From the NCBI RefSeq assembly GCF_000940805.1, contig NZ_CP007142.1:1092593-1156592 (forward strand): DNA of 64,000 nucleotides, given 5' to 3'. A program made the translations under genes and the position numbers. The notes below the pieces were generated by a model. That model made no database searches. It worked only from the letters and a program-made list of their open reading frames with translations, and had not been told where the DNA came from. This DNA comes from Gynuella sunshinyii YC6258 (GTDB taxonomy: Bacteria; Pseudomonadota; Gammaproteobacteria; Pseudomonadales; Natronospirillaceae). Positions 18,435 through 27,081 of the stretch are shown here, piece after piece (within the stretch, counting starts at the first letter, position 1; each line of letters begins with the position of its first letter).

Positions 18435-19709
18435 GTGAGAATCACATTATTTACCATCGGTACACAAGGTGATGTAAGACCTTTGGTTGCTTTGGGTGCG
18501 GGCCTTAGACGCGCCGGTCATGAGGTACGACTGGCCAGTAACCCCAGTTTCAGGGAACTGGTTCAGTCTGCCGGACTTGAGTTTGCACCAATCAATGCGG
18601 ATTTTCTGGAACTCATGGCATCCGAGCCAGAAGCTGTCAGAAAAGGCAAAAACGTCTTTAAATTTTTAAACGCAGGTCGTAAAGGCCTGCTCAACATGGC
18701 CTCACAGTGGGCTGAGCAGGGTAAGACGGCTGCGCAGGATGCCGACTTGTTATTGGGTAACGGTATGACCGTGCCATTGGTGGCTTCGCTGGCTGAAGTA
18801 TTTAAAAAACCGTACGTTCAGACACATTTGCAGCCGGTAACACCAACCCGTGCCATGCCGCCTATGGGTTTTCCATTACCACAAAAAAACCGTCCGGGGC
18901 TGATCAACCTGGCGTCCTATCACTTCATCCGATTTCTGGTCTGGCAAGCCTTGCGGCCTGCTATCAATGGTGTTCTACGCAAACAACTCGGACTGCGATC
19001 TTACCCCTGGTACGGGCCTTATTATCAGACAGAAGTAAAAAACCAGCCATTGATATATGGCTACAGTCAGCATCTCATCCCGAAACCACAGGACTGGACA
19101 ACTCGCATTGAGATTGCCGGATTCTGGTTTTACGACCAGGCTGAATCATGGCAGCCACCGCCACATCTGCAGGCATTTCTGGAAGATGGCCCTAAACCGA
19201 TTTACGTCGGTTTTGGCAGTATGCTGAGTGGTCGGGATTCGCAGGAACTGACGATTAAAGTGGTAAAAGCCATTCGTCTCAGTGGCTATCGGGCCATTCT
19301 GGCCACTGGTTGGGGAGGTCTGTCAGCGGAGTTGGCAGAAGGCATGGAAAAACATATTTGTGTGATTCAGCATGCTCCTCATGATTGGTTGTTTCCTCGG
19401 GTGGAGTTGGCAGTACATCATGGCGGTGCCGGTACCACGGCTGCGACGGTGCGGGCCGGTATCCCTTCTGTGGTCCTGCCGTTTCTTGGGGATCAGCCGT
19501 TCTGGGCATGGAATCTAAAACGCCTGAACGTATCACCGGGTGGACTGAATCTGGAAAACCTCACCGCTGAGCAGCTGGCACATAATATTCAGTTGGCTGG
19601 CTCAGAGCTGATTAAACAGAATGCCGCACTGCTGGGGCAAAAAATTCGCTCCGAAAATGGTGTTGAAAATGCCGTTCTGGCAATGAGGCGGTTAGGGTAT
19701 ATCGAGTAA
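18435..19709 (+). CDS. Glycosyltransferase, UGT/YjiC type (GT1)
   Basis: 424 residues from a GTG start. N-terminal acceptor domain opens with ITLFTIGTQGDVRPLVALG, typical of sterol glucosyltransferase and macrolide or rhamnolipid-type GT1 enzymes. The C-terminal donor-binding signature HHGGAGTTAATVRAG followed by PFLGDQPFWA is clear at about residues 325-360. It lies 40 bp after the NRPS gene on the same strand and so probably glycosylates the NRPS product or a lipid connected with it; this is positional inference. Confidence 0.9.
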   Translation: MRITLFTIGTQGDVRPLVALGAGLRRAGHEVRLASNPSFRELVQSAGLEFAPINADFLELMASEPEAVRKGKNVFKFLNAGRKGLLNMASQWAEQGKTAAQDADLLLGNGMTVPLVASLAEVFKKPYVQTHLQPVTPTRAMPPMGFPLPQKNRPGLINLASYHFIRFLVWQALRPAINGVLRKQLGLRSYPWYGPYYQTEVKNQPLIYGYSQHLIPKPQDWTTRIEIAGFWFYDQAESWQPPPHLQAFLEDGPKPIYVGFGSMLSGRDSQELTIKVVKAIRLSGYRAILATGWGGLSAELAEGMEKHICVIQHAPHDWLFPRVELAVHHGGAGTTAATVRAGIPSVVLPFLGDQPFWAWNLKRLNVSPGGLNLENLTAEQLAHNIQLAGSELIKQNAALLGQKIRSENGVENAVLAMRRLGYIE

Positions 19710-19740
19710 TCTACTTCGAACAGGGCGTTTATGATGCCAG

Positions 19741-19881
19741 GAGGCTTCTGAAAAATAGGAATAGTTTTGATGCAGGCCAGGAAGCACCGCTCGCAATACC
19801 GCAGTTTACTCGCGTAAATGAGGATGTGAGAATGGAGCTGACAACGTCCTGCGCGAAAATAGGCCATTTTTCAGATGGTGC
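19741..19881 (+). mobile_element. MITE-like repeat, copy A
   Basis: About 141 bp, very similar to the copies at 21660 and 33849. The ends are imperfect terminal inverted repeats (TTCTGAAAAATAGG at the left, and CATCTGAAAAATGG on the complement of the right end). It has no coding capacity. No target duplication is visible here (CCAG left, GTTA/TTAG right), so the edges may have decayed. Confidence 0.75.
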
Positions 19882-19927
19882 GTTAGAATCGCCCGGTCAA
19901 AACGCAGTTACCTAAGGATTACTTCAG

Positions 19928-20338
19928 ATGACCTACGCCCTGAAAGCGGAAATACCTTCCGTCGAACACTATATTGCAATACGACTGGCTGCCGGTCTGT
20001 CCCGTAAATCGGAACAGGCTGCAACTATTGGCCTGAAAAACAGCCTCTACAGCGTTGTGGTGTATCACCAGTCAAGCCCGATCGGAATTGGTCGTGTGAT
20101 TGGCGATGGCGGCTGTTTTTTTGAGATCACCGATATGGCTGTGTTGCCAGAGCATCAGGGAAAAGGAATCGGGGCAATGATCATGACTGCACTGGTTGAC
20201 TGGTTGCATCAGAATGCCCCCAGTACCGCCTATGTCAGCCTGATGGCCGACCATCACACTCCGGATTTTTATCAGAAGTTTGGTTTCACCAAAGCCGAGT
20301 TACCCAAATCATCAGGGATGTTTCTGCGTATTCCCTGA
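19928..20338 (+). CDS. GNAT family N-acetyltransferase
   Basis: 136 residues. The acetyl-CoA-binding loop EHQGKGIGAMIM follows the ITDMAVLP strand (about residues 65-85), and the C-terminal FYQKFGFTKAE motif is typical of small GNAT enzymes that acetylate amines of small molecules or proteins. It is separated from the glycosyltransferase by a MITE-like repeat, so it is not obviously part of that operon. Substrate unknown. Confidence 0.88.
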   Translation: MTYALKAEIPSVEHYIAIRLAAGLSRKSEQAATIGLKNSLYSVVVYHQSSPIGIGRVIGDGGCFFEITDMAVLPEHQGKGIGAMIMTALVDWLHQNAPSTAYVSLMADHHTPDFYQKFGFTKAELPKSSGMFLRIP

Positions 20339-20509
20339 AACCAGTCCCCCATAGACCCTGCGCGATTGCCATGAAAGCGTAAAGCACGCTTGCCTAAAAC
20401 AGCATGACTCCCAATGATGTTGAGCTATGCATTTTCACTCAACAGCGTAATATTGACGGGACTGCGCTGGCATTTGCGCCGGATGCGTCACTTCAGCACT
20501 GGGGGCACT

Positions 20510-21547
20510 ATGACGACATCCTTGCTTAAACCGGTTGCCACGCCTGCGGCAGCCCGCAAAGAAACATCCAGTCGGTATGATAACGGCCGCTTTTACAATC
20601 TGGACCCGACCGAAAAAGTGCCACATCAGCTGTGGAAAATATTCAAGGCGTTGTTGTTTGGTAACTACCCCCGCCGGGTACCAGACAAATATATCCCCAT
20701 TCAGACGTTGACTGCCGCCATACTGGATAACCTCGCGGAAGATGCAGCAGTGGCTTATCGGTTGGGGCACTCCTCGTTATTGTTGAAACTCGATGGCCAT
20801 TTCTGGCTGACCGATCCGGTGTTTTCAGAACGCGCGTCACCGGTACAGTTTTTGGGTTCCAGACGCTTTCATCAACCGCCGATCAGTGTTTCTGAACTAC
20901 CTCCCATCAAAGCGGTCATTCTCTCCCACAACCACTACGACCACCTCGACAAACACACCATTCTTCAGCTGGCCGATAAAGTTGAATACTTTGTCACACC
21001 GGTTGGTGTTGGTTTGGACCTGCAAAAATGGGGCATTGACCCGGTTTGTATTATTGAATGTGACTGGTGGCAATCGATCCGAATCGGCGAAACCGAATTC
21101 ACCGCTACGCCAGCACAGCATTTTTCCGGTCGCAGTCTGGGTGATCGCGACGGTACGCTGTGGTGTTCATGGGTCATTAAAGGACAACAGAAAAAGCTGT
21201 TTTTCAGTGGTGACAGCGGTTACTTCTCCGGCTTCAAACATATCGGTCAGGAATACGGCCCGTTCGATATCACCTTTATTGAAACCGGTGCCTACAGTGA
21301 CCTCTGGCCAGACGTCCATATGACCCCGGAACAATCCGTACAGGCTCACATTGATCTACGGGGAAAAGGCATGGTGCCCATCCACAATGGTACCTTCAGC
21401 CTTTCATTTCACCCCTGGGATGAACCGTTTGAGCGGGTGTCCAAAGCGGCGCAGGAACAACAAGTTACACTACACACTCCCCTGATCGGTGCGCCACTGG
21501 ATCTTGATGAACCCGGCGAGACCGAAGCCTGGTGGCGACTGGAATAG
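20510..21547 (+). CDS. MBL-fold metallo-hydrolase, NAPE-PLD-like
   Basis: 345 residues from the ATG at 20510, which has a G-rich site just before it; the frame extends upstream to 20414 with a poorly conserved segment. Metal-binding motifs of the beta-lactamase-like fold are present: LSHNHYDHLD, TPAQHFSGR, FSGDSGY, and a late PIHNGTFSL His. The order and surrounding sequence (YRLGHSSLLLKLDG, RSLGDRDGTLWCSW) match bacterial relatives of N-acyl-phosphatidylethanolamine phospholipase D and UlaG-like hydrolases. Probably acts on a phosphodiester or lipid; substrate not certain. Confidence 0.85.
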   Translation: MTTSLLKPVATPAAARKETSSRYDNGRFYNLDPTEKVPHQLWKIFKALLFGNYPRRVPDKYIPIQTLTAAILDNLAEDAAVAYRLGHSSLLLKLDGHFWLTDPVFSERASPVQFLGSRRFHQPPISVSELPPIKAVILSHNHYDHLDKHTILQLADKVEYFVTPVGVGLDLQKWGIDPVCIIECDWWQSIRIGETEFTATPAQHFSGRSLGDRDGTLWCSWVIKGQQKKLFFSGDSGYFSGFKHIGQEYGPFDITFIETGAYSDLWPDVHMTPEQSVQAHIDLRGKGMVPIHNGTFSLSFHPWDEPFERVSKAAQEQQVTLHTPLIGAPLDLDEPGETEAWWRLE

Positions 21548-21659
21548 TCGCCCTTAAGAACGCCCTGCCCGAAAATCTGCCAACAACTTCAAACATTTTA
21601 ATGCTGCCTTTGACAGCCCCAGGGAATACTGAGATAACACTTCCGGATTTCTAATCTAA

Positions 21660-21800
21660 GGGGCTTCTGAAAAATAGGAATAGTTTTGATGCAGACGAGG
21701 AAGCACCACTCGTAACACCGCAGTTTACTGGTGTAAATGAGGATGTGAGACTGGGGCTGACAACGTCCTGCGCGAAAATAGGCCATTTTTCAGATGCACC
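21660..21800 (+). mobile_element. MITE-like repeat, copy B, with CTAA target duplication
   Basis: 141 bp. Ends are inverted repeats GGGGCTTCTGAAAAAT and, on the complement of the right end, GGTGCATCTGAAAAAT. It is bracketed by CTAA at 21656-21659 and again at 21801-21804. A 4-bp CTAR-type duplication is the habit of IS5-group transposases, so this is likely a non-autonomous relative of an IS5-type element. Confidence 0.8.
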
Positions 21801-21834
21801 CTAAAAAGTGATCAATAACAAGGACGGTTACTTC

Positions 21835-24339
21835 ATGAGCCAGACTCAGCCACAAGACGTTACTGCGCTGCCGCAAACCATCAAAGACTTTATTCTCCGT
21901 CAGGGTTACTCTCTCAATCCGCTATGCTGGCAAGCGACCTATCGGTATCCCGAAGATGCCAAGGCGTTTGAACCTCAAAAACAGCCACTGCATTTCTTTA
22001 TCTTGCAAACTGGTGGACAGCTCTCTCTGTTAACCCGCCATCAACCCAGACAGTGTGGCATCGTCTACGAACTCAAAGCCCGTTCGGGGCATACCGCTAC
22101 CAAACCAGCTGCACCGCGACAGAATCTTGAGCGACCGGCACCCTTATATGTTGAAGATGATCCTTTGCCGGCCGGTACGCCGGGTGTCGATACCATCGAC
22201 CAACCAGACTACTTTGCCCAACTGGAGTATCGTTATCCGGACGACAAAACCGGTGTCGTCAGTCATTACCGGATCAGTTCCGCAGAACAACACTATAGTG
22301 GTCAGCTGCTGGGCAGTACCGGCAAACTGGCTCTGCCAGCTCCCGGTATTGTGCACTATGAAATTGGCGCCGCCGTCACCGATGAACAGTGGCAGGCCGG
22401 TTATGATGCACTCGCTCAGCACTGTCGCGAGTTAAGCGACCACCTGAACGCCGCCGCTCCCATACAGACATGGCCCAAACAGGTACAGACACTGCACCTG
22501 ATCCATACCGAAGTCCTCCATCCCGGTGACCCGGCCAATATGGCAGCGACATTGTTCGAAACCGGCCAGCCACTGCAAAACCTGTTTGAAACCGCCTCTG
22601 AAATCTGGCAGCGACAAATCCAGCGACCCGGCGATTTCGCCACCCGTTTCAGTCGTTGGCAGACTATCGATAAACTGCTGTTGCCCGACCAATTAGGTCA
22701 GAGTTTCGGCGTAACCGGACTATTGACGCCGGTTATCGGCGAACGCCTGTGTGATCTGATCTACCTGCTCGCCGGTGATATCCAGTTAACCGCATTACGC
22801 GCCGTTGCCGAACAACGCCAATATTCAGACCCTGACAACTGGCTTAAAGAAGCCGCACTGACAGCGCTGATCCACTGCAACGCCAAACCCAGTCCGGGTA
22901 CCTCTGCCGGCAACCAATCGCCCTATTTTCACACCCTGAAACAGATTGGCCAGCAGCTGTATCAATTGGCAGAGCTGCAACGTCAGCAGGACAAAGTGGT
23001 CACCCTGAGTGAATCGAACAACAAACCGGTCAAACGCCTGCTTAAAGTTCCGGAGATTGGAAGTAACTGGTTCTACCAACCCTCCAAAAACCTCTCACAA
23101 CCCAAACGGATTCTGCGGCTGGGGGTGTTTTTTGATGGTACCGACCAAAACCGCTATAACGATGCACAACTGCCGGATCGGGATATTTCCAATATTGCCA
23201 AGCTGGATGATTTGTATATGGAAACCCGTATTGATCAGGGCATGGAAGTCACCTATACCGACCACATTTACATCAAAGGTGTAGGCACTACCGATGGCAA
23301 GCAGACCAGTAAGGGGTTTGAGGTAGAAGAAAGCAATCTGGGGCTCGGTTTCGGCTTGGGGCCAGAAGGAGGACAAGCCCGGATTGCGGAAGTATTTGAG
23401 CGTTTAAAGGTCAAATTAGGAGCTAACGATTATGACGAAATTGTCTTCGACGTCTTCGGTTTTAGCCGAGGTGCGGCATTAGCTCGCTTTTTTACTAACT
23501 TGGTCAATCAATGGCCAGAATACTATAATCCTTATGATCATAGTGATCCGGTTCCAGAAAATGATTTATATACTGTTCGGGCATTTCCACAACATTTAAC
23601 CGGTCGGGCGGCGTTTGTCGGTCTGTTTGATACGGTCGGCAGCTTTTATATGCCGGGTAATCATGATGAAGGGGAAATCAATCTGAACCTGAACGAACAG
23701 AGTGCCGAACGGGTCGTGCATTTTGTCGCTGCCCATGAGGTCCGGCAGAATTTTCCTTCCACTCGCATCAGCACCGAAACCGGCTATTTGCCCGCTAACT
23801 TTACTGAGATTGTCTATCCCGGCGTGCATGCGGACCTCGGTGGTGGTTATGAAAACCCCACCGGCCATGGCACAGAAAACTGGGAGCTGCTGACCACCCA
23901 TATTTTTACCCTGCCACGGGAGAACAAAGCCCAAGCCGTGGCCTTTCTCAAACAGCAATACGACAAACCCGCACAGCATCAATTTGTGCAGCGGCGATTG
24001 AACGATGTCTATGTTCAACAACACAAACCAACCCGTAAGGAATTATCGATTTATTATCTGCATCTGATGCATCAGCATGCCAAGGCTGCGGGGGTGCCTT
24101 TAAGAAGTATGGATATGAATAAGAGTGCTCATATCATTCCGAATGACTTGCACCAGCAATTAAATAAATGGAAAGCCTCAGGAGGGTTAATCGAGACGGC
24201 TAAAAATCATCTTGATAGCTATATCCATACATCGGAACGAATCGATGAATCCTTTCCAAAAGTCAACAAACCCCGTGAAAAACACAAGCAATACGAGCGT
24301 GCTGTGTTCTATAACCATCCAAACCTGGCCGTAAAATAG
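21835..24339 (+). CDS. Type VI-type phospholipase effector, Tle1 family (DUF2235)
   Basis: 834 residues from the ATG at 21835 (AAGGA upstream; the GTG at 21808 is weaker). The N-terminal ~420 residues are not recognised. From about 420 the DUF2235 alpha/beta hydrolase begins (ILRLGVFFDGTDQNRY), with nucleophile elbow FGFSRGAA (Ser544), acid in LFDTVGS (Asp599) and PGVHADLGGGY (His665), the triad pattern of Tle1 lipases. Tle1 enzymes are phospholipases delivered to the periplasm of rival cells by type VI secretion. Four DUF2931 lipoproteins follow immediately and are likely immunity proteins. No VgrG or PAAR gene is in the window. Confidence 0.88.
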   Translation: MSQTQPQDVTALPQTIKDFILRQGYSLNPLCWQATYRYPEDAKAFEPQKQPLHFFILQTGGQLSLLTRHQPRQCGIVYELKARSGHTATKPAAPRQNLERPAPLYVEDDPLPAGTPGVDTIDQPDYFAQLEYRYPDDKTGVVSHYRISSAEQHYSGQLLGSTGKLALPAPGIVHYEIGAAVTDEQWQAGYDALAQHCRELSDHLNAAAPIQTWPKQVQTLHLIHTEVLHPGDPANMAATLFETGQPLQNLFETASEIWQRQIQRPGDFATRFSRWQTIDKLLLPDQLGQSFGVTGLLTPVIGERLCDLIYLLAGDIQLTALRAVAEQRQYSDPDNWLKEAALTALIHCNAKPSPGTSAGNQSPYFHTLKQIGQQLYQLAELQRQQDKVVTLSESNNKPVKRLLKVPEIGSNWFYQPSKNLSQPKRILRLGVFFDGTDQNRYNDAQLPDRDISNIAKLDDLYMETRIDQGMEVTYTDHIYIKGVGTTDGKQTSKGFEVEESNLGLGFGLGPEGGQARIAEVFERLKVKLGANDYDEIVFDVFGFSRGAALARFFTNLVNQWPEYYNPYDHSDPVPENDLYTVRAFPQHLTGRAAFVGLFDTVGSFYMPGNHDEGEINLNLNEQSAERVVHFVAAHEVRQNFPSTRISTETGYLPANFTEIVYPGVHADLGGGYENPTGHGTENWELLTTHIFTLPRENKAQAVAFLKQQYDKPAQHQFVQRRLNDVYVQQHKPTRKELSIYYLHLMHQHAKAAGVPLRSMDMNKSAHIIPNDLHQQLNKWKASGGLIETAKNHLDSYIHTSERIDESFPKVNKPREKHKQYERAVFYNHPNLAVK

Positions 24340-24348
24340 GAGAAATCA

Positions 24349-25017
24349 ATGTTCCATCGCTTTAAGGAAATGTTATTAATCCTGAGCAGCATTTTGCTGC
24401 TCATGGGTTGCCAGGAAAAGACCTACGATTATGGATTTAGCGAAGGTGGTATTGGAGGCGAAGGCTGGCCAGTTTGGGGTGAGTACTTGATTGTGAACGA
24501 AGCCTGGCAGGTACCCGTAGGGAATCTGTCCGGAGGTTATCCAGATAACATCCCGGATACTTCTCAATCTGTATTGGGTGAGAAGCCGATACCGCATATG
24601 TTACGGGCACGCTGGTTTTCCTATCGCAATCAGACATTCTATGAAGTGACTGTCAGTGTCACCAAGGACCGGCAGGCGCAAGTCAAAAACTGGTTTCGTC
24701 GCTATCCACGACCCGAATATCTGCACACCTTATCTGTAGGTTTTTCGGGGCAAGGGGAACTTCAAGCCTGGTGGACCGTTGTCTGTGTCAGAAAAGCCTG
24801 TGATGAAGATGTACCTGGAAGCGACCACTTCGAACTCACCCCAAGAACCACAGCCGTGGTAGCCGAAGGCGATCCCAACCAATATTACAATACCACGCGT
24901 GAGTTGATCGGTGAGGGCAGTATTCCTGCCAGTGTATTGGATCTTGTGCCGGTAATGGAAAATCCACCCGATGAACACCAGTATGACGACATACTTGATA
25001 TCGTCCCAAAGGAATAA
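24349..25017 (+). CDS. DUF2931 lipoprotein, putative Tle1 immunity protein, copy 1
   Basis: 222 residues. Signal peptide with lipobox LLLMGC, so a periplasm-facing lipoprotein. DUF2931 family features: GGIGGEGWPVWGEYLIVN and RARWFSYRNQTFYEV. Starts 9 bp after the effector stop, in the same operon. Its middle (to about residue 163) is almost identical to copy 2, whereas its C-terminus (from RTTAVVAEGDPNQYYNTT) is almost identical to copy 3: a mosaic. Role as periplasmic immunity against the phospholipase is inferred from the known pairing of Tle1 with such lipoproteins. Confidence 0.85.
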   Translation: MFHRFKEMLLILSSILLLMGCQEKTYDYGFSEGGIGGEGWPVWGEYLIVNEAWQVPVGNLSGGYPDNIPDTSQSVLGEKPIPHMLRARWFSYRNQTFYEVTVSVTKDRQAQVKNWFRRYPRPEYLHTLSVGFSGQGELQAWWTVVCVRKACDEDVPGSDHFELTPRTTAVVAEGDPNQYYNTTRELIGEGSIPASVLDLVPVMENPPDEHQYDDILDIVPKE

Positions 25018-25032
25018 ACAAGACAGAGACCG

Positions 25033-25695
25033 ATGAAAAGGATATTGCTATTCATACTCAGTATTTCACTGCTCCCCGCCTGTCAGGAAAAGACCTACGA
25101 TTATGGATTTAGCGAAGGTGGTATTGGAGGCGAGGGCTGGCCTGTTTGGGGCGAGTACCTGATTGTGAATGAGGCCTGGCAGGTACCCGTAGGGAATCTG
25201 TCCGGAGGTTATCCAGATAACATCCCGGATACTTCTCAATCTGTATTGGGTGAGAAACCGATACCACATATGTTACGGGCACGCTGGTTTTCCTATCGCA
25301 ATCAGACATTCTATGAAGTGACTGTCAGTGTCACCAAGGACCGGCAGGCGCAAGTTAAAAACTGGTTTCGTCGCTATCCACGACCCGAATATCTGCACAC
25401 CTTATCTGTAGGGTTTTCGGGACAAGGCGAACTTCAAGCTTGGTGGACCGTTGTCTGTGTCAGAAAAGCCTGTGATGAAGATGTACCTGGAAGCGACCAT
25501 TTCGAACTCACTCCAAGAGTTCAAGCCACGGTGGCCGAAGGTGATCCCAATCAGTATCGGGAGCGGACCAAAGGCGAGGTGGAAGAGGGGAGTATTCCGG
25601 CGACGGTATTGGAACGGTTGCCGCCAGAGGAGAATAACTATCCGCAAGATCCAGAGTTGTACAAAAGAATTATGAGTATCGTCCCGAAGGAATAA
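25033..25695 (+). CDS. DUF2931 lipoprotein, putative immunity protein, copy 2
   Basis: 220 residues, lipobox LLPAC. The central part matches copy 1 nearly base for base, including TKDRQAQVKNWFRRYPRPEY; the C-terminus switches to the other type (RVQATVAEGDPNQYRERTKG) shared with copy 4. The 15-bp spacer before each later copy and the first ~40 bases of the coding region are also repeated. Same proposed function as copy 1. Confidence 0.85.
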   Translation: MKRILLFILSISLLPACQEKTYDYGFSEGGIGGEGWPVWGEYLIVNEAWQVPVGNLSGGYPDNIPDTSQSVLGEKPIPHMLRARWFSYRNQTFYEVTVSVTKDRQAQVKNWFRRYPRPEYLHTLSVGFSGQGELQAWWTVVCVRKACDEDVPGSDHFELTPRVQATVAEGDPNQYRERTKGEVEEGSIPATVLERLPPEENNYPQDPELYKRIMSIVPKE

Positions 25696-25710
25696 ACAAG
25701 ACAGAGACCG

Positions 25711-26367
25711 ATGAAAAGGATATTGCTATTCATACTCAGTATTTCATTGCTCCCCGCCTGTCAGGAAAAGACCTACGACTATAGCTTTAGCGAAGATGGT
25801 ATCGGAGGAGAAGGTTGGCCTGTCTGGGGAGAATATCTGATCGTCAACGAAGCCTGGCAGGTGCCGGTGGGAAATTTACCTGGCGGTACGGTTGATAATA
25901 TTCCGGTTGGTTCTCAATCCGGTCTGGGACGCAAACCGATTCCTGAAACCTTACGGGCACGCTGGTTTTCCTATCGTAATCAGACTTTTTTTGAAGTGAC
26001 GGTTGCTATTCCCGAAGCCAAACAAGCGCAAATCAAACAATGGCTTAAGCAATATCCAACGGATCGTTATTTACATGAATTGGCTGTCGGCTTTGCCGGT
26101 CAGGGTGAACTACAGGCCTGGTGGACGATTTTCTGCAAAGCAATTGACTGCCCAAAAGATCAACCTAAGACAGACCATTTCGAACTTACCCCAAGAACCA
26201 CAGCCGTGATGGCCGAAGGCGATCCCAACCAATATTACAATACCACGCGCGAGTTGATCGGTGAGGGCAGCATTCCTGCCAGTGTATTGGATCTTGTGCC
26301 GGTAATGGAAAATCCACCCGATGAACACCAGTATGACGACATACTTGATATCGTCCCGAAGGAATAA
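25711..26367 (+). CDS. DUF2931 lipoprotein, putative immunity protein, copy 3
   Basis: 218 residues, lipobox LLPAC. It has its own central segment (VGSQSGLGRKPIPETL; PEAKQAQIKQWLKQYPTDRY; FCKAIDCPKDQPKTD) different from copies 1 and 2, but its last ~56 residues match copy 1 (RTTAVMAEGDPNQYYNTT). Divergence in the middle may change the effector it recognises. Same operon, 15 bp after copy 2. Confidence 0.85.
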   Translation: MKRILLFILSISLLPACQEKTYDYSFSEDGIGGEGWPVWGEYLIVNEAWQVPVGNLPGGTVDNIPVGSQSGLGRKPIPETLRARWFSYRNQTFFEVTVAIPEAKQAQIKQWLKQYPTDRYLHELAVGFAGQGELQAWWTIFCKAIDCPKDQPKTDHFELTPRTTAVMAEGDPNQYYNTTRELIGEGSIPASVLDLVPVMENPPDEHQYDDILDIVPKE

Positions 26368-26382
26368 ACAAGACAGAGACCG

Positions 26383-27045
26383 ATGAAAAGGATATTGCTA
26401 TTCATACTCAGTATTTCACTGCTCCCCGCCTGCCAGGAAAAAGCCTACGACTATCACTTTAGCGAAGGTGGCATTGGAGGCGAGGGCTGGCCAGTTTGGG
26501 GAGAATATTTAATTGTGAATGAAGCCTGGCAGGTGCCAGTCGGTAATCTGTCAGGGGGTGAACCTGATAACATTCCGCGAGGTTCTGCCTCTGCTTTAGG
26601 TCATAAACCGCTTCCCTCATCATTGCGAGCACGCTGGTTTTCCTATCGCAATCAGACGTTTTATGAGGTAACGGTTGTTATTCCCGAAGCCAAACAAGCG
26701 GAGATAAAACGTTGGTACAAACGTTATCCAACAAACGTTTTTTTGCATAAATTATCGGTTGGTTTTGCGGGTCAGGGAGAATTGCAGGCCTGGTGGTCGG
26801 TAGGTTGTATTGAAACCCATTGTCCCGAGGATCTGCCAGAAAGAGACCATTTTGAACTCACTCCAAGAGTTCAAGCCACGGTGGCCGAAGGTGATCCCAA
26901 TCAGTATCGGGAGCGGACCAAAGGCGAGGTGGAAGAGGGGAGTATTCCGGCGACGGTATTGGAGCGGTTGCCGCCGGAGGAGAACGACTATTCCCAGGAT
27001 AGCGAGTTGTACCAGCGCATCATGCACATTGTTCCCGTGCAATAA
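26383..27045 (+). CDS. DUF2931 lipoprotein, putative immunity protein, copy 4
   Basis: 220 residues, lipobox LLPAC. Central segment again distinct (RGSASALGHKPLPSSL; PEAKQAEIKRWYKRYPTNVF; GCIETHCPEDLPERD), while the C-terminus is the copy-2 type. It ends the array and converges on the acyltransferase gene after 36 bp. Same inferred role as the other copies. Confidence 0.85.
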   Translation: MKRILLFILSISLLPACQEKAYDYHFSEGGIGGEGWPVWGEYLIVNEAWQVPVGNLSGGEPDNIPRGSASALGHKPLPSSLRARWFSYRNQTFYEVTVVIPEAKQAEIKRWYKRYPTNVFLHKLSVGFAGQGELQAWWSVGCIETHCPEDLPERDHFELTPRVQATVAEGDPNQYRERTKGEVEEGSIPATVLERLPPEENDYSQDSELYQRIMHIVPVQ

Positions 27046-27081
27046 TGTCCGGCTGGCAGTTGTCTTGCTTACTTGGTTGCA

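Noticed and set aside
21835-24339. Full type VI secretion cluster
   Set aside because: Only the effector and immunity genes are here; no Hcp, VgrG, PAAR or Tss genes were seen.
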